Part shown: in pieces, positions 34,647-42,598 of the stretch
Layout of the letters: each line of letters begins with the position of its first letter
Numbering within the stretch: position 1 is the first letter of the stretch
NCBI RefSeq assembly: GCF_004006665.1
Contig: NZ_QOCL01000013.1
Span: 1-64,000, forward strand
From: Halobacteriovorax sp. HLS
GTDB lineage: Bacteria; Bdellovibrionota; Bacteriovoracia; Bacteriovoracales; Bacteriovoracaceae
DNA: 64,000 bases
Direction of reading: 5' to 3'
Program-made: the position numbers and the translations under genes
Notes under the pieces: generated by a model
Seen by the model: only the letters and a program-made list of their open reading frames with translations
Database searches by the model: none
What the model was told of the DNA's origin: nothing

Positions 34647-36224
34647 ATGATAACTGACTTTATTAATCAAAACTGGACATTACTTGGTGGTATTGGTTTT
34701 TTCATTTTCGCCATTAACTTTCTAGTTCATTCGATGCAATCCCTTTCAGGAAAAATGATTCGCGGACTTCACGCCAAGTCTGATATTAATAATACAACTT
34801 CCTTGGGTATAGGCTTTATTAGTGGCGCTAGTGTTCTTAGTGTTTCTTCATGTACAAATATGATCGTCGGCCTAGTAAATTCAGGAATTGTTAATTTTAA
34901 AAACTCTGCAATATTGATAATGGGAATAAATATTGGAGCAAGTCTCTTTCCTTGGTTGCTAACTTTCGATTTAGGGAATTGGTCATATTTGTTTATATTT
35001 GCGGGGGCAATGGGTCATTACTTCATAAGAACTCTGGTTGTACGACTTGTTTCTAGAGTTATTCTGAGTATTGGAATGCTTTATTTAGGTCTAAATCTTT
35101 CTGTGAATTTCTTCTCTTCTGACCATTTGCTAAATATTGAATTTCTAATGAATACGGGCTTTCTCTATCTTCTTATTTCATTTATTGCAGGTGCCTTAGT
35201 TTCATACCTTCTGAACAGTACGGCCTTGTTAGTTGGAATTTTTATGGCCTTTTTCTACACTCATAGTATTTCCGTTGAAATTGCTTGTGCGATTTTACTG
35301 GGAGCTAATCTAGGGCCTAGTTTTAAGCTCTACCTTAATTCATTACAGGGGAATATAGATGGTTCTAGAACGGCCCTTTTCAATATACTCTTAAATGGTG
35401 CACCAGTTCTGCTATACTTGTTACTACTTAGTTATTATGGAAGACACTTACACTTCTTCGAAGATATGATGGGAACAGTTTTTGTTCTTCCAGTATTCTA
35501 TACATCAATTCAGATTTTAAATGCTCTATTCGCAACGATCTTCTATAGATTTTTAGAAAATAGTATTCATCAATATATTAAAACTCCGAATGTAAAAATA
35601 CCTCAAAAGTTAATAAGTTTTGGAGGCTCAAGATCAATGGTTCCCGCAACAAGCTTGTGGCAGGCCAATAGAGAGCTTAAGAAGTTAAAAAGTATCTTAG
35701 ATCGTATGTTTACTAGTTCGAGTGATTATATTCAAACTCTCGAAGGGCATCCAAAGGCCTTGGCGCGTATTAAAAAATATGAAGATGTCACCGATAGAAT
35801 AAATAGTGAAATGGTAGATTACGTTGAAGACCTGATTGAACATTCTTTAAACGCTCATCAGTCTAGAGAATGTTTGAAGTTATTAAATACTTCGAGAGAA
35901 TTTGAAAATATCGCAGACTATATCAATAAGTTTGTAACCTATAAGACAACTCTTTCTATAAATAATGAAATTACCGAGGAGCAATTACAAATAGTTTCGG
36001 AACTATTTAATGAAGCTCATTCGCTATTTTATAGCTCTTGTCAGTCCCTAACTGGTGTTGAAAAAATGGACCCAATTGTTATGAGAGACCTGTCGCAAGA
36101 GTTTAAGAGTAAGTGTGAAGAGGTTCGCTTTACACTCGCAAGTGGGAACTTGGTTTTTTCAGATATGATCTTTGCGCTTCGCAAAATTCGCTCTCATAGT
36201 TATCGACTCTTTGTTGAATTATAA
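34647..36224 (+). CDS. Na/Pi-cotransporter (NptA/PNaS) family protein with PhoU-like C-terminus
   Basis: A 525-residue protein. The membrane part (1 to about 320) has the two inverted repeats of the Na/Pi cotransporter II family: SLGIGFISGASVLSVSSCTNMIVGLVNSGI ... MGINIGAS, and FIAGALVSYLLNSTALLVGIFMAF ... LLGANLGPS. The C-terminal 200 residues are helical and PhoU-like. The hallmark QSSS signature is altered in both repeats (SVSSCT at 65-70; LNSTA in repeat 2), so phosphate specificity is doubtful. It directly abuts the small membrane protein gene. A role in phosphate or another anion balance is inference. Confidence 0.85.
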   Translation: MITDFINQNWTLLGGIGFFIFAINFLVHSMQSLSGKMIRGLHAKSDINNTTSLGIGFISGASVLSVSSCTNMIVGLVNSGIVNFKNSAILIMGINIGASLFPWLLTFDLGNWSYLFIFAGAMGHYFIRTLVVRLVSRVILSIGMLYLGLNLSVNFFSSDHLLNIEFLMNTGFLYLLISFIAGALVSYLLNSTALLVGIFMAFFYTHSISVEIACAILLGANLGPSFKLYLNSLQGNIDGSRTALFNILLNGAPVLLYLLLLSYYGRHLHFFEDMMGTVFVLPVFYTSIQILNALFATIFYRFLENSIHQYIKTPNVKIPQKLISFGGSRSMVPATSLWQANRELKKLKSILDRMFTSSSDYIQTLEGHPKALARIKKYEDVTDRINSEMVDYVEDLIEHSLNAHQSRECLKLLNTSREFENIADYINKFVTYKTTLSINNEITEEQLQIVSELFNEAHSLFYSSCQSLTGVEKMDPIVMRDLSQEFKSKCEEVRFTLASGNLVFSDMIFALRKIRSHSYRLFVEL

Positions 36225-36333
36225 AGAATTAAATGGATTAAATTCCTTTTGCGCTCTTTGTCAATCATTGTAATACAAACAATTCCAATGTATTTTTAGC
36301 TTACACAACACAATTCATATTTTGGAGATCATG

Positions 36334-37395
36334 ATGGAACTCGTTTTTAATGCACAACAAATTCTTAGACGAAGTAAAGGACTAACTTTTGATGACGTAC
36401 TTATGATTCCACGTCATTCGGAAATTGCCTCTAGAACTATTCCAAGTTTAAAGACCTTAGCAACTAAGAATCACTCAATTGATATACCAATTATTTCAGC
36501 AAATATGGACACTGTTACAGGTGTTGAGATGGCCTGTGCGATGGCAAAGCTTGGTGGGATGGGAATACTCCATAGATTTATGACACCAGAAGAGCAAGTA
36601 GAAGATGTAAAACTAATTCAAAAATATATTTCAGACAATGGACTAAAGTCTCCAGTAGCGGCTTCCATTGGAGTGAAAGAAGAAGGAAAGAAGAGGGCCT
36701 CTCTTCTTGCTGATCTTGGCGTCGACATATTAACAATTGATATTGCTCATGGTGATTCAGTTATGATGTTAGAGACTCTTGAGTATGTAAAAAAGACATG
36801 GCCTCATATCGATGTGATTGCTGGTAATGTTGCTACTGGTGATGGTGTTAAAAGAATGATTGACCTTGGTGCCGATGCTGTAAAGGTTGGAATTGGTCCA
36901 GGTTCTATGTGTACGACTCGAATTATAACAGGTCATGGAGTTCCTCAGCTATCTGCAATCGCAATGTGTGTTGAAGAAGCTGTAAAGCATGGTGTGCCTG
37001 TGATTGCTGATGGAGGAATTAAAACTTCTGGTGATATCGTTAAGGCCCTAAGCGCTGGTGCTCAAACAATTATGGCCGGATCTCTTTTGGCCGCAACTCT
37101 TGAGACTCCTGGAGAGTTAAAAGGTGGGATGAAGCAATATAGAGGAATGGCGTCTAAGGCCGCTCAAGTTTCTTGGAGAGGAGAGCTTCCTAAGGGAATG
37201 GCCGCAGAAGGTGTAGATACACTTGTTCCTTGTAAAGGACCAGCTGAGGACGTTATTATGGAACTTACAGGTGGTCTAAGATCTGGAATGACTTACCTAG
37301 GTGTTGATAATATTCAGGCCATGAAAGAAGTTGCATTATTCATGGAGATGACATCATCTGGAATGACTGAATCTAAACCACATGGAAAGAACTAA
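36334..37395 (+). CDS. IMP dehydrogenase/GMP reductase family enzyme without CBS domains
   Basis: A 353-residue TIM-barrel enzyme: [12 protein letters not shown] at the N-terminus, SANMDTVTG, the catalytic loop [15 protein letters not shown] with Cys193, IADGGI, and [11 protein letters not shown]. The end [10 protein letters not shown] resembles IMP dehydrogenase (usual AG-x-x-ESH-x-H). The two CBS domains normally inserted after about residue 95 are replaced by a short linker, as in a few known GuaB proteins and all GMP reductases. The motifs favour IMP dehydrogenase (guaB), but GMP reductase is not excluded. Start: GGAG at 36324 suits ATG 36334; ATG 36331 and TTG 36322 are alternatives. Confidence 0.85.
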   Translation: MELVFNAQQILRRSKGLTFDDVLMIPRHSEIASRTIPSLKTLATKNHSIDIPIISANMDTVTGVEMACAMAKLGGMGILHRFMTPEEQVEDVKLIQKYISDNGLKSPVAASIGVKEEGKKRASLLADLGVDILTIDIAHGDSVMMLETLEYVKKTWPHIDVIAGNVATGDGVKRMIDLGADAVKVGIGPGSMCTTRIITGHGVPQLSAIAMCVEEAVKHGVPVIADGGIKTSGDIVKALSAGAQTIMAGSLLAATLETPGELKGGMKQYRGMASKAAQVSWRGELPKGMAAEGVDTLVPCKGPAEDVIMELTGGLRSGMTYLGVDNIQAMKEVALFMEMTSSGMTESKPHGKN

Positions 37396-37407
37396 GGTTT
37401 TAATTTA

Positions 37408-39201
37408 ATGAGTTTATTTAATAGTCAGGAAAAAATCGTTCTCTCTTATCCTAAGCTGAAAGAGAGAATTGAAAATAGAGAAGATTCTAAGGCCGAAAAG
37501 CAAAAGGCCTTGATGAATTTGAGAGAGATTAGGGCAGAGTTTTCGAAAACATATATTAATAGTTTTCAAAAACTTCTAGATAACGCAATTCCTAAACTCT
37601 ACGATAGTGTAAACTTTAATGAAAATGGGGTTGATTTTAGACAGTTGGTAAAAGATACATCTGTTGTTCTTGTTCCTAATCATCAATCTCACGCTGATTA
37701 TGTGGCCATTAATTATATGGTTTATAAGAAGTACGGCTTCCCACTATATGTTGCTGGTGGGAATAACTTAAATATTTTTCCAATAGGTAAATTATTTAGA
37801 AAGTCAGGATGTTTCTTCATTAGAAGATCTTTTGCAAATGATATTCTCTATAAACTTACTCTCGAAGCTTATCTTTACTATCTACTAATGGAGCAAAAAC
37901 CGATTGAGTTTTTCTTTGAAGGTGGTCGTTCTCGTACAGGAAAATTACTTTCTCCAAAATATGGACTCTATCAAATGTTGCTAGAGGCCCACAGCCATTT
38001 ACCGCAAGCGAAGAAGAAAGATTTAATGTTTGTTCCTGTGAGTATTGTTCATGAATATGTTCCTGAGCAAAAGTCTCTCGCAAGTGAGCTGCACGGAGCG
38101 AAGAAGAAAAAGGAAAGTTCAGGACAGCTTCTTAGTTTATTTAAACTCTTTAGTTATCAGTTTGGTTCTGTTCATATTAATTTGGGAAATCCAATTAAGG
38201 CCTTAAAGTCTGATGAAGAATCTCTAAAAGGTGACGTTCAAAATCTTGCCTTTGAATGCTTTAGATCAGTTGGCGCTAATATGTGTGTGACACCTTCTTC
38301 TGTTTTAGGACTCGTTCTACTAGATGAACCAGGTGGAGCTCTAGAGTGGAGTGATATTATGGGCAAAGCGAAAGTCCTTATCGACTTTTGCGAAAAATTT
38401 GGAATTCCATACACCGACTCTATGAAAGGTGATGAACTCGAAGATAGCCTTGGGCGTGCTCTTGATATCATGATTGGTAATAAGAAAATCGACGTTATTG
38501 GAAGATCGACTCGCTCTCATACTTTCTATACGATTAAAGAAGATAAACGCCAGGAGTTGCTCTACTTTAAAAATACAATATTGCACCACTTTCTAATCCC
38601 TTGGGTTATTAACTACGCATGGATTAATTTATTCAGTGGGAAAATTGAAGACGTTTCTGACTTAAAGAAACTCTTTATCGATCATAGAAAATTATTAAAA
38701 CACGAGTTCTATTTACCGACAGTTAAAGACTTCTTAGAGAAGACATTCTTTATGATCTCGACCATTATAAAAAGAGATATAAAGAACTTAGAAGAGTGTT
38801 TAGAGTTATCACATAAAGAACTTTATCTAATTGCTTCTAGTCTAAGTGTTTTCTCTCGATCATTTAATTACATTATTGAAGCCTATTATACGAGTGCCGT
38901 TGCATTGAAGAATCTGAATGCTCAATTTCCAGAAGTCGGATTCAAAAATGATGACTATGTAAAAGCATTTAAAGCAACTCATTTAGAAGAAGCGAAGCTG
39001 GCAATTGTTGTAAAGTTTCCTGAGTCAAACTCAGAGCCACTTACTAAGTCTAGTTTTAAATATTTTCAGCATGAAGGGATTGTTGAAAATAATGCGGGCT
39101 CTATAAAGGTTGTTAACTTAGATATGCTTAATGAAAATATATTAAACTTTGAAAATCTCCTATTAGAGCTTAGAAAGTTCAACTTACGGGCCAGTGTGTG
39201 A
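37408..39201 (+). CDS. PlsB-like glycerol-3-phosphate acyltransferase
   Basis: A 597-residue acyltransferase of the PlsB/LPLAT family. The HX4D catalytic motif is His92-Asp97 (NHQSHADY), with a substrate block FFFEGGRSRTGKLL (168-180) and FVPVSIVHE later. It is shorter than E. coli PlsB (about 807 residues), in the range of dihydroxyacetone-phosphate or lysophosphatidate acyltransferase relatives. It would acylate glycerol-3-phosphate or a similar acceptor at the membrane to start phospholipid synthesis. The stop overlaps the GTG start of the cation transporter gene by 4 bp. Confidence 0.88.
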   Translation: MSLFNSQEKIVLSYPKLKERIENREDSKAEKQKALMNLREIRAEFSKTYINSFQKLLDNAIPKLYDSVNFNENGVDFRQLVKDTSVVLVPNHQSHADYVAINYMVYKKYGFPLYVAGGNNLNIFPIGKLFRKSGCFFIRRSFANDILYKLTLEAYLYYLLMEQKPIEFFFEGGRSRTGKLLSPKYGLYQMLLEAHSHLPQAKKKDLMFVPVSIVHEYVPEQKSLASELHGAKKKKESSGQLLSLFKLFSYQFGSVHINLGNPIKALKSDEESLKGDVQNLAFECFRSVGANMCVTPSSVLGLVLLDEPGGALEWSDIMGKAKVLIDFCEKFGIPYTDSMKGDELEDSLGRALDIMIGNKKIDVIGRSTRSHTFYTIKEDKRQELLYFKNTILHHFLIPWVINYAWINLFSGKIEDVSDLKKLFIDHRKLLKHEFYLPTVKDFLEKTFFMISTIIKRDIKNLEECLELSHKELYLIASSLSVFSRSFNYIIEAYYTSAVALKNLNAQFPEVGFKNDDYVKAFKATHLEEAKLAIVVKFPESNSEPLTKSSFKYFQHEGIVENNAGSIKVVNLDMLNENILNFENLLLELRKFNLRASV

Positions 39202-40091
39202 ATAATCAGCTGATTAATAGAAAAAAAGAGATTCGCAAAGTTTTAATTATAACAATGTTCCTTAATTGGCTTGTTGCGATTTTAAAATTCGTTGCTGGTA
39301 TTCAATTTGGTTATCTCTCCCTTAAATCCTCTGGGATTGAATCATTCTTTGATGGTGGGGCCAATATCTTGGCACTTATTTCTATTACTCTTGCCGCTAG
39401 ACCTGCTGATGATGATCACAACTATGGACATCATAAGTATGAAACTCTAGGAAGTATTATTATAGGCTTAACTCTAACTTACTCGGCCATTCAAGTTGCA
39501 ATGGACTGGAGTGAAATGAGCCTTAAGGGTTCCAGTCATGCGCGCTTTGGATTTATCCCAGTGGCAAGTATTATCTTCTCAATGTGTGTGAGCTACTTTG
39601 TTTCTTGGTACGAAGGAAAGAAAGGGCAGGAGCTTAATTCTTCATTATTAATTGCAGATGCTAGTCATACCTATGGCGACTTTATTATTAGTGGTGGAGT
39701 TCTGATTTCTATCATTCTTTCTTACTATGGATTTATGTGGCCGGATATTATCTTTGGTGGTGTTATCTGCCTTTACTTATTCTATTTAGCGTTTAAAATT
39801 TTTAAGTCCAATGTTCCTGAAATGTTGGATGCTTCACCTTTAATTGAAGAAGGTTTAATCAAGTCTGTAGAAAATATTCAACACGTTTATGATATTCATA
39901 ACTTTAGGGCCAGGGGAAATTCGAACTTTATGCAGGTCGATTTTCACTTACACTTAGAGCCTAGTTTATCACTTGTACAGGCCCATCTCGTAGGTAAGAA
40001 AGTTGAGGCAAAGATGAGAGAGCTCTTAGTTGATTTTGCTGATGAAATAGATATCCTCATTCACATCGAACCATATGAGGAATCTAAATGA
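39198..40091 (+). CDS. Cation diffusion facilitator family transporter
   Basis: A 297-residue CDF metal/proton antiporter with about five or six membrane helices and a C-terminal ferredoxin-like domain. Metal-site residues are in place: Glu48-x3-Asp52 in helix 2 (the first usually Asp) and His157-x3-Asp161 in helix 5 (ASHTYGD). The family block NYGHHKYETLGS follows helix 2. Substrate could be Zn, Fe, Mn or others; Glu at the first position may shift it. The start is GTG overlapping the plsB-like stop (GTGA). The next gene overlaps by ATGA. Confidence 0.92.
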   Translation: MNNQLINRKKEIRKVLIITMFLNWLVAILKFVAGIQFGYLSLKSSGIESFFDGGANILALISITLAARPADDDHNYGHHKYETLGSIIIGLTLTYSAIQVAMDWSEMSLKGSSHARFGFIPVASIIFSMCVSYFVSWYEGKKGQELNSSLLIADASHTYGDFIISGGVLISIILSYYGFMWPDIIFGGVICLYLFYLAFKIFKSNVPEMLDASPLIEEGLIKSVENIQHVYDIHNFRARGNSNFMQVDFHLHLEPSLSLVQAHLVGKKVEAKMRELLVDFADEIDILIHIEPYEESK

Positions 40092-40519
40092 AAGAGACTT
40101 GCGGTAATAGCAGACTTCTTTATAAGCAAGTTGATTTTTCAAATTTTAATTTTGAAGAAGATTATAATTTAATTAATAACTTTATAGAGAATAATCCTAA
40201 ACTGATGAAGTCTAATGCTTCTAAGTTTTTATACTTCTTTGTTCCCTCAGACCATAGTGACTTTTCGCAGACCCCTTTTTGGATTGGCGTCGAGGTCGTT
40301 GGTTTTTGTTCAGAAGACTTACTAGAGGACTTTGGATTATCATTCAAAGATCTTGATAGTAGTGAGGTACACTCTTTTGAAGAGGTTAGTGATTTAAACT
40401 TGGATACACTTTTTAGTAAAGAAAGGGCCATTCGAGAGCAAAATTACTTTGTTGAGACATGGAGAGTTAAGATAAATTTCAATTTTGACCGTGGCGCAGT
40501 GCTTCAGTTCTGGGAATAG
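40088..40519 (+). CDS. Hypothetical acidic protein downstream of CDF transporter
   Basis: A 143-residue soluble protein with no signal peptide. It is rich in Asp, Glu, Phe and Ser (for example the SDLNLDTLFSKERAIREQ region), and its two short cysteine-containing ends (ETCGN, VVGFCSED) are the only cysteines. No family recognised. The start overlaps the CDF stop as ATGA, so it is translated in step with the transporter and ends the plsB-like/CDF transcript. Confidence 0.65.
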   Translation: MKETCGNSRLLYKQVDFSNFNFEEDYNLINNFIENNPKLMKSNASKFLYFFVPSDHSDFSQTPFWIGVEVVGFCSEDLLEDFGLSFKDLDSSEVHSFEEVSDLNLDTLFSKERAIREQNYFVETWRVKINFNFDRGAVLQFWE

Positions 40520-40622
40520 TTGATTAATTCTGGAAAATAGGTGAAAATTGGAATAAATTACACTTTAATAATATGTAAGAGCATGATAATTCATAGCTCA
40601 AAGTTTTTTATAGAATTCATCT

Positions 40623-40630
40623 GGAGGTGA
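40623..40630 (+). promoter_or_regulatory. Strong ribosome-binding site deciding the infC ATT start
   Basis: GGAGGTGA, almost the full anti-16S sequence, lies 3 nt before an in-frame ATT at 40634. No ATG, GTG or TTG nearby gives a full-length IF-3, so this site fixes the unusual start. Confidence 0.9.
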
Positions 40631-40633
40631 TTT

Positions 40634-41260
40634 ATTAAAGATAAGCGTCGCGGCGGTAGAACTAAAGAAGTTGGTCCACGTATAAATGATCAAATTCGTA
40701 TCCCCGAGTGTAGACTAATTGGAGACGATGGTACTGCTTACGGTATTGTTAAACTTGATAAGGCGAGAGAAATCGCTGATGAACTAGGTCTTGATCTAGT
40801 TGAAGTATCTCCTACGGCGAAACCACCAGTAGTTAAAGTAATTGATTTTGGTAAGTTTAAATATGACCAGCAAAAGAAGGCCAATGAGGCCAAGAAAAAG
40901 CAGGCACAGGTTTCTCTAAAAGAAATCCAATTTAGACCAAATATTGAAAAGCATGACCTTGAAACTAAGCTTAAGAGAGCTGAGAAGTTCATTGATCAAG
41001 GTGATAAAATAAAGATGGTAATGCAATTTCGTGGTCGTGAAATGGCATACAAAGATCTCGGTATGGCCAAGTTTAGAGATATACTTAGCACTGTTGAGAA
41101 ACTAGGTTCAGCTATTGAATCTAATCCGAAAATGATGGGAAATAGAATTATAACTATCGTTGCTCCAAATAAGAAGCCGAAGCAAATCTCTTTCCTTCAT
41201 GTAGAGGATAGCAAGACTGCCGACGATAACGATGTTAAGTCTGACGATCAAGACGAATAA
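40634..41260 (+). CDS. infC: Translation initiation factor IF-3 (ATT start codon)
   Basis: IF-3 binds the 30S subunit and checks start-codon/fMet-tRNA pairing. Translating from ATT 40634 gives 208 residues: a basic N-terminus, RINDQIRIPECRLIGDDGTAYG and LDLVEVSPTAKPPVVKVIDFGK (N domain), then a lysine-rich linker. The C domain has LKEIQFRPNIEKHD, MVMQFRGREMAYKDLG and a typical end. An acidic tail (DDNDVKSDDQDE) extends beyond most homologues. ATT as start is the known autoregulatory arrangement: IF-3 rejects its own non-canonical start codon. rpmI and rplT follow in the conserved order. Confidence 0.96.
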   Translation: MKDKRRGGRTKEVGPRINDQIRIPECRLIGDDGTAYGIVKLDKAREIADELGLDLVEVSPTAKPPVVKVIDFGKFKYDQQKKANEAKKKQAQVSLKEIQFRPNIEKHDLETKLKRAEKFIDQGDKIKMVMQFRGREMAYKDLGMAKFRDILSTVEKLGSAIESNPKMMGNRIITIVAPNKKPKQISFLHVEDSKTADDNDVKSDDQDE

Positions 41261-41272
41261 TCAGTAGTTTAT

Positions 41273-41297
41273 GGGACTTAACTCTGCGTTAAGTCCC
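41273..41297 (+). terminator. Strong hairpin between infC and rpmI
   Basis: GGGACTTAAC (41273-41282) pairs perfectly with GTTAAGTCCC (41288-41297) around TCTGC, followed by TATTATTTCTTC. It may be a terminator or attenuator separating infC from rpmI-rplT. A structure here also fits L20 autocontrol of this operon in other bacteria. Confidence 0.65.
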
Positions 41298-41425
41298 TAT
41301 TATTTCTTCAAAATACTTCATTTAGCCTTTTACTTTCTATTTTTAATTTGTTATAAATTGCTGCTTCAATTATTTAGTTTGATACAGACCTAATGGGTCT
41401 AGGTGAAATCAGAGGAGATTTAGCG

Positions 41426-41623
41426 ATGCCTAAGATGAAGACCAGAAGAGCGGCTGCAAAGAGATTTAAAGCTGTTGGTAATGGAAAATTTAAGAGAAAG
41501 AGAGCTAACTTAAGACACATTCTTGAGAAAAAGCCAAACAGTGCTAAGAAAAGAGCACTAAAAACTGACTACGTTGATAAAGCCGATTTAGGTCGTGTTA
41601 AAACAATGTTACCGTACGCTTAA
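41426..41623 (+). CDS. rpmI: 50S ribosomal protein L35
   Basis: 65 residues starting PKMKTRRAAAKRFKAVGNGKFKR, the standard L35 N-terminus, and very basic. The start at 41426 has AGAGGAGAT upstream; the longer frame from 41393 is not supported. It assembles into the 50S subunit. It follows infC after a hairpin and precedes rplT by 76 bp, the usual infC-rpmI-rplT order. Confidence 0.97.
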   Translation: MPKMKTRRAAAKRFKAVGNGKFKRKRANLRHILEKKPNSAKKRALKTDYVDKADLGRVKTMLPYA

Positions 41624-41699
41624 TTAATTAAGCATTTTGAAACTGAGGCTTGGGAAATTAAAAGAGCAACTGCCCCCAAGATTTCGTTAAGGAGATTTT

Positions 41700-42047
41700 A
41701 TGTCTAGAGTAAGAAGAGGCTTTAAGGCCAGAAGAAGAAGAAACAAAATCGCTAAGCTTGCTAAAGGTTTTCACTTTTCAAGAAGAACTAAGTACAAATT
41801 AACAGCTGATACTGTTAAGAGAGCATTACACTACTCATACATCGGTAGAAAACTACTTAAGAGAGATATGAGAAGACTATGGATTACAAGAATTTCTGCT
41901 GCGGCAAAACAACTTGATGGTTCATACTCTAAATTTATGGGTAACCTTAAAAAAACAGGTTCTACTCTAAATAGAAAAATGCTTGCTGAGATCGCTGCAA
42001 CTGACTTTGAATCATTCAAAGCAATTTACAACGCATCTAAGAAGTAA
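41700..42047 (+). CDS. rplT: 50S ribosomal protein L20
   Basis: 115 residues with typical L20 features: SRVRRGFKARRRRNKIAKLAKGF, RDMRRLWITRISAA and the ending of about 40 residues with LAEIAATDFESFKAI. An AAGGAGA site precedes the ATG. L20 is an early 23S-rRNA assembly protein and in several bacteria a repressor of its own operon. A strong terminator follows. Confidence 0.97.
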   Translation: MSRVRRGFKARRRRNKIAKLAKGFHFSRRTKYKLTADTVKRALHYSYIGRKLLKRDMRRLWITRISAAAKQLDGSYSKFMGNLKKTGSTLNRKMLAEIAATDFESFKAIYNASKK

Positions 42048-42076
42048 TTAATAATTATACAATAATTGAAAGCTTA

Positions 42077-42103
42077 AAGGCCTCGTTTAATGAGGCCTTT
42101 TTT
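42077..42103 (+). terminator. Intrinsic terminator after rplT
   Basis: AAGGCCTC (42077-42084) pairs with GAGGCCTT (42092-42099) around GTTTAAT, followed by a T run to 42103. It ends 10 bp before the stop of the convergent small cysteine-rich gene. Confidence 0.88.
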
Positions 42104-42112
42104 ATTTCCAAA

Positions 42113-42409
42113 TTAGAAACAAGTAACTCTTTGAGCACAAACTTTACGTGTTGTTCTAGCATACTGAGAGCAATTATTTATTGCACTCAGTACATCATCT
42201 CCTGCGTGAGCTGAAGACTCACAATGGGTCTTATAGGTTGTACACTCAACATCTCTAGAGCATGCTTCTCTTCGTCTTGAAGAGTGCTGAGCACACGCTT
42301 CAATGGCCTGCTTTACTGAGTCTGCAGCAAAGCCATTAGACTCACAAATAATTTTATACTCGCCAGCTAAAGTTGTTAGGCTTAGTAAAAATAGAACTAA
42401 AAATTTCAT
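42113..42409 (-). CDS. Small secreted cysteine-rich repeat protein
   Basis: A 98-residue exported protein: signal peptide KFLVLFLLSLTTLAG, then a mature chain of about 82 residues with eight cysteines. It has two copies of a unit of about 40 residues (CES-x(9-13)-A-x-x-x-C-x-x-(H/Y)-x(4-5)-R-x-x-C-x-x-x-V-x-C). The copies start IICESNGFAADSV and THCESSAHAGDDV. Four cysteines per copy imply two disulfides each. No family recognised. An AGGAGAGAGA site precedes the ATG. Monocistronic. Confidence 0.78.
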   Translation of the reverse strand: MKFLVLFLLSLTTLAGEYKIICESNGFAADSVKQAIEACAQHSSRRREACSRDVECTTYKTHCESSAHAGDDVLSAINNCSQYARTTRKVCAQRVTCF

Positions 42410-42598
42410 CTCTCTCTCCTATGGTTCGTTTAGTGTTTATCAAATCATCTTATTCTCATTTTCACAGGCCAGGTTTTGTAAAGCTTTTGTAAAAGAAATT
42501 ATATTTAACCTTAAGAAAACTTAACTTAGATTGTTAGTATTCAAGCCGATAGATATGAAGTGAATTGGTAATTAAAAGTAGAGAAGGAATGTTATCTG

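Noticed and set aside
41015-41260. Short ORF starting at GTG, as a separate small gene
   Set aside because: It is the C-terminal third of infC; the full gene starts at ATT 40634.
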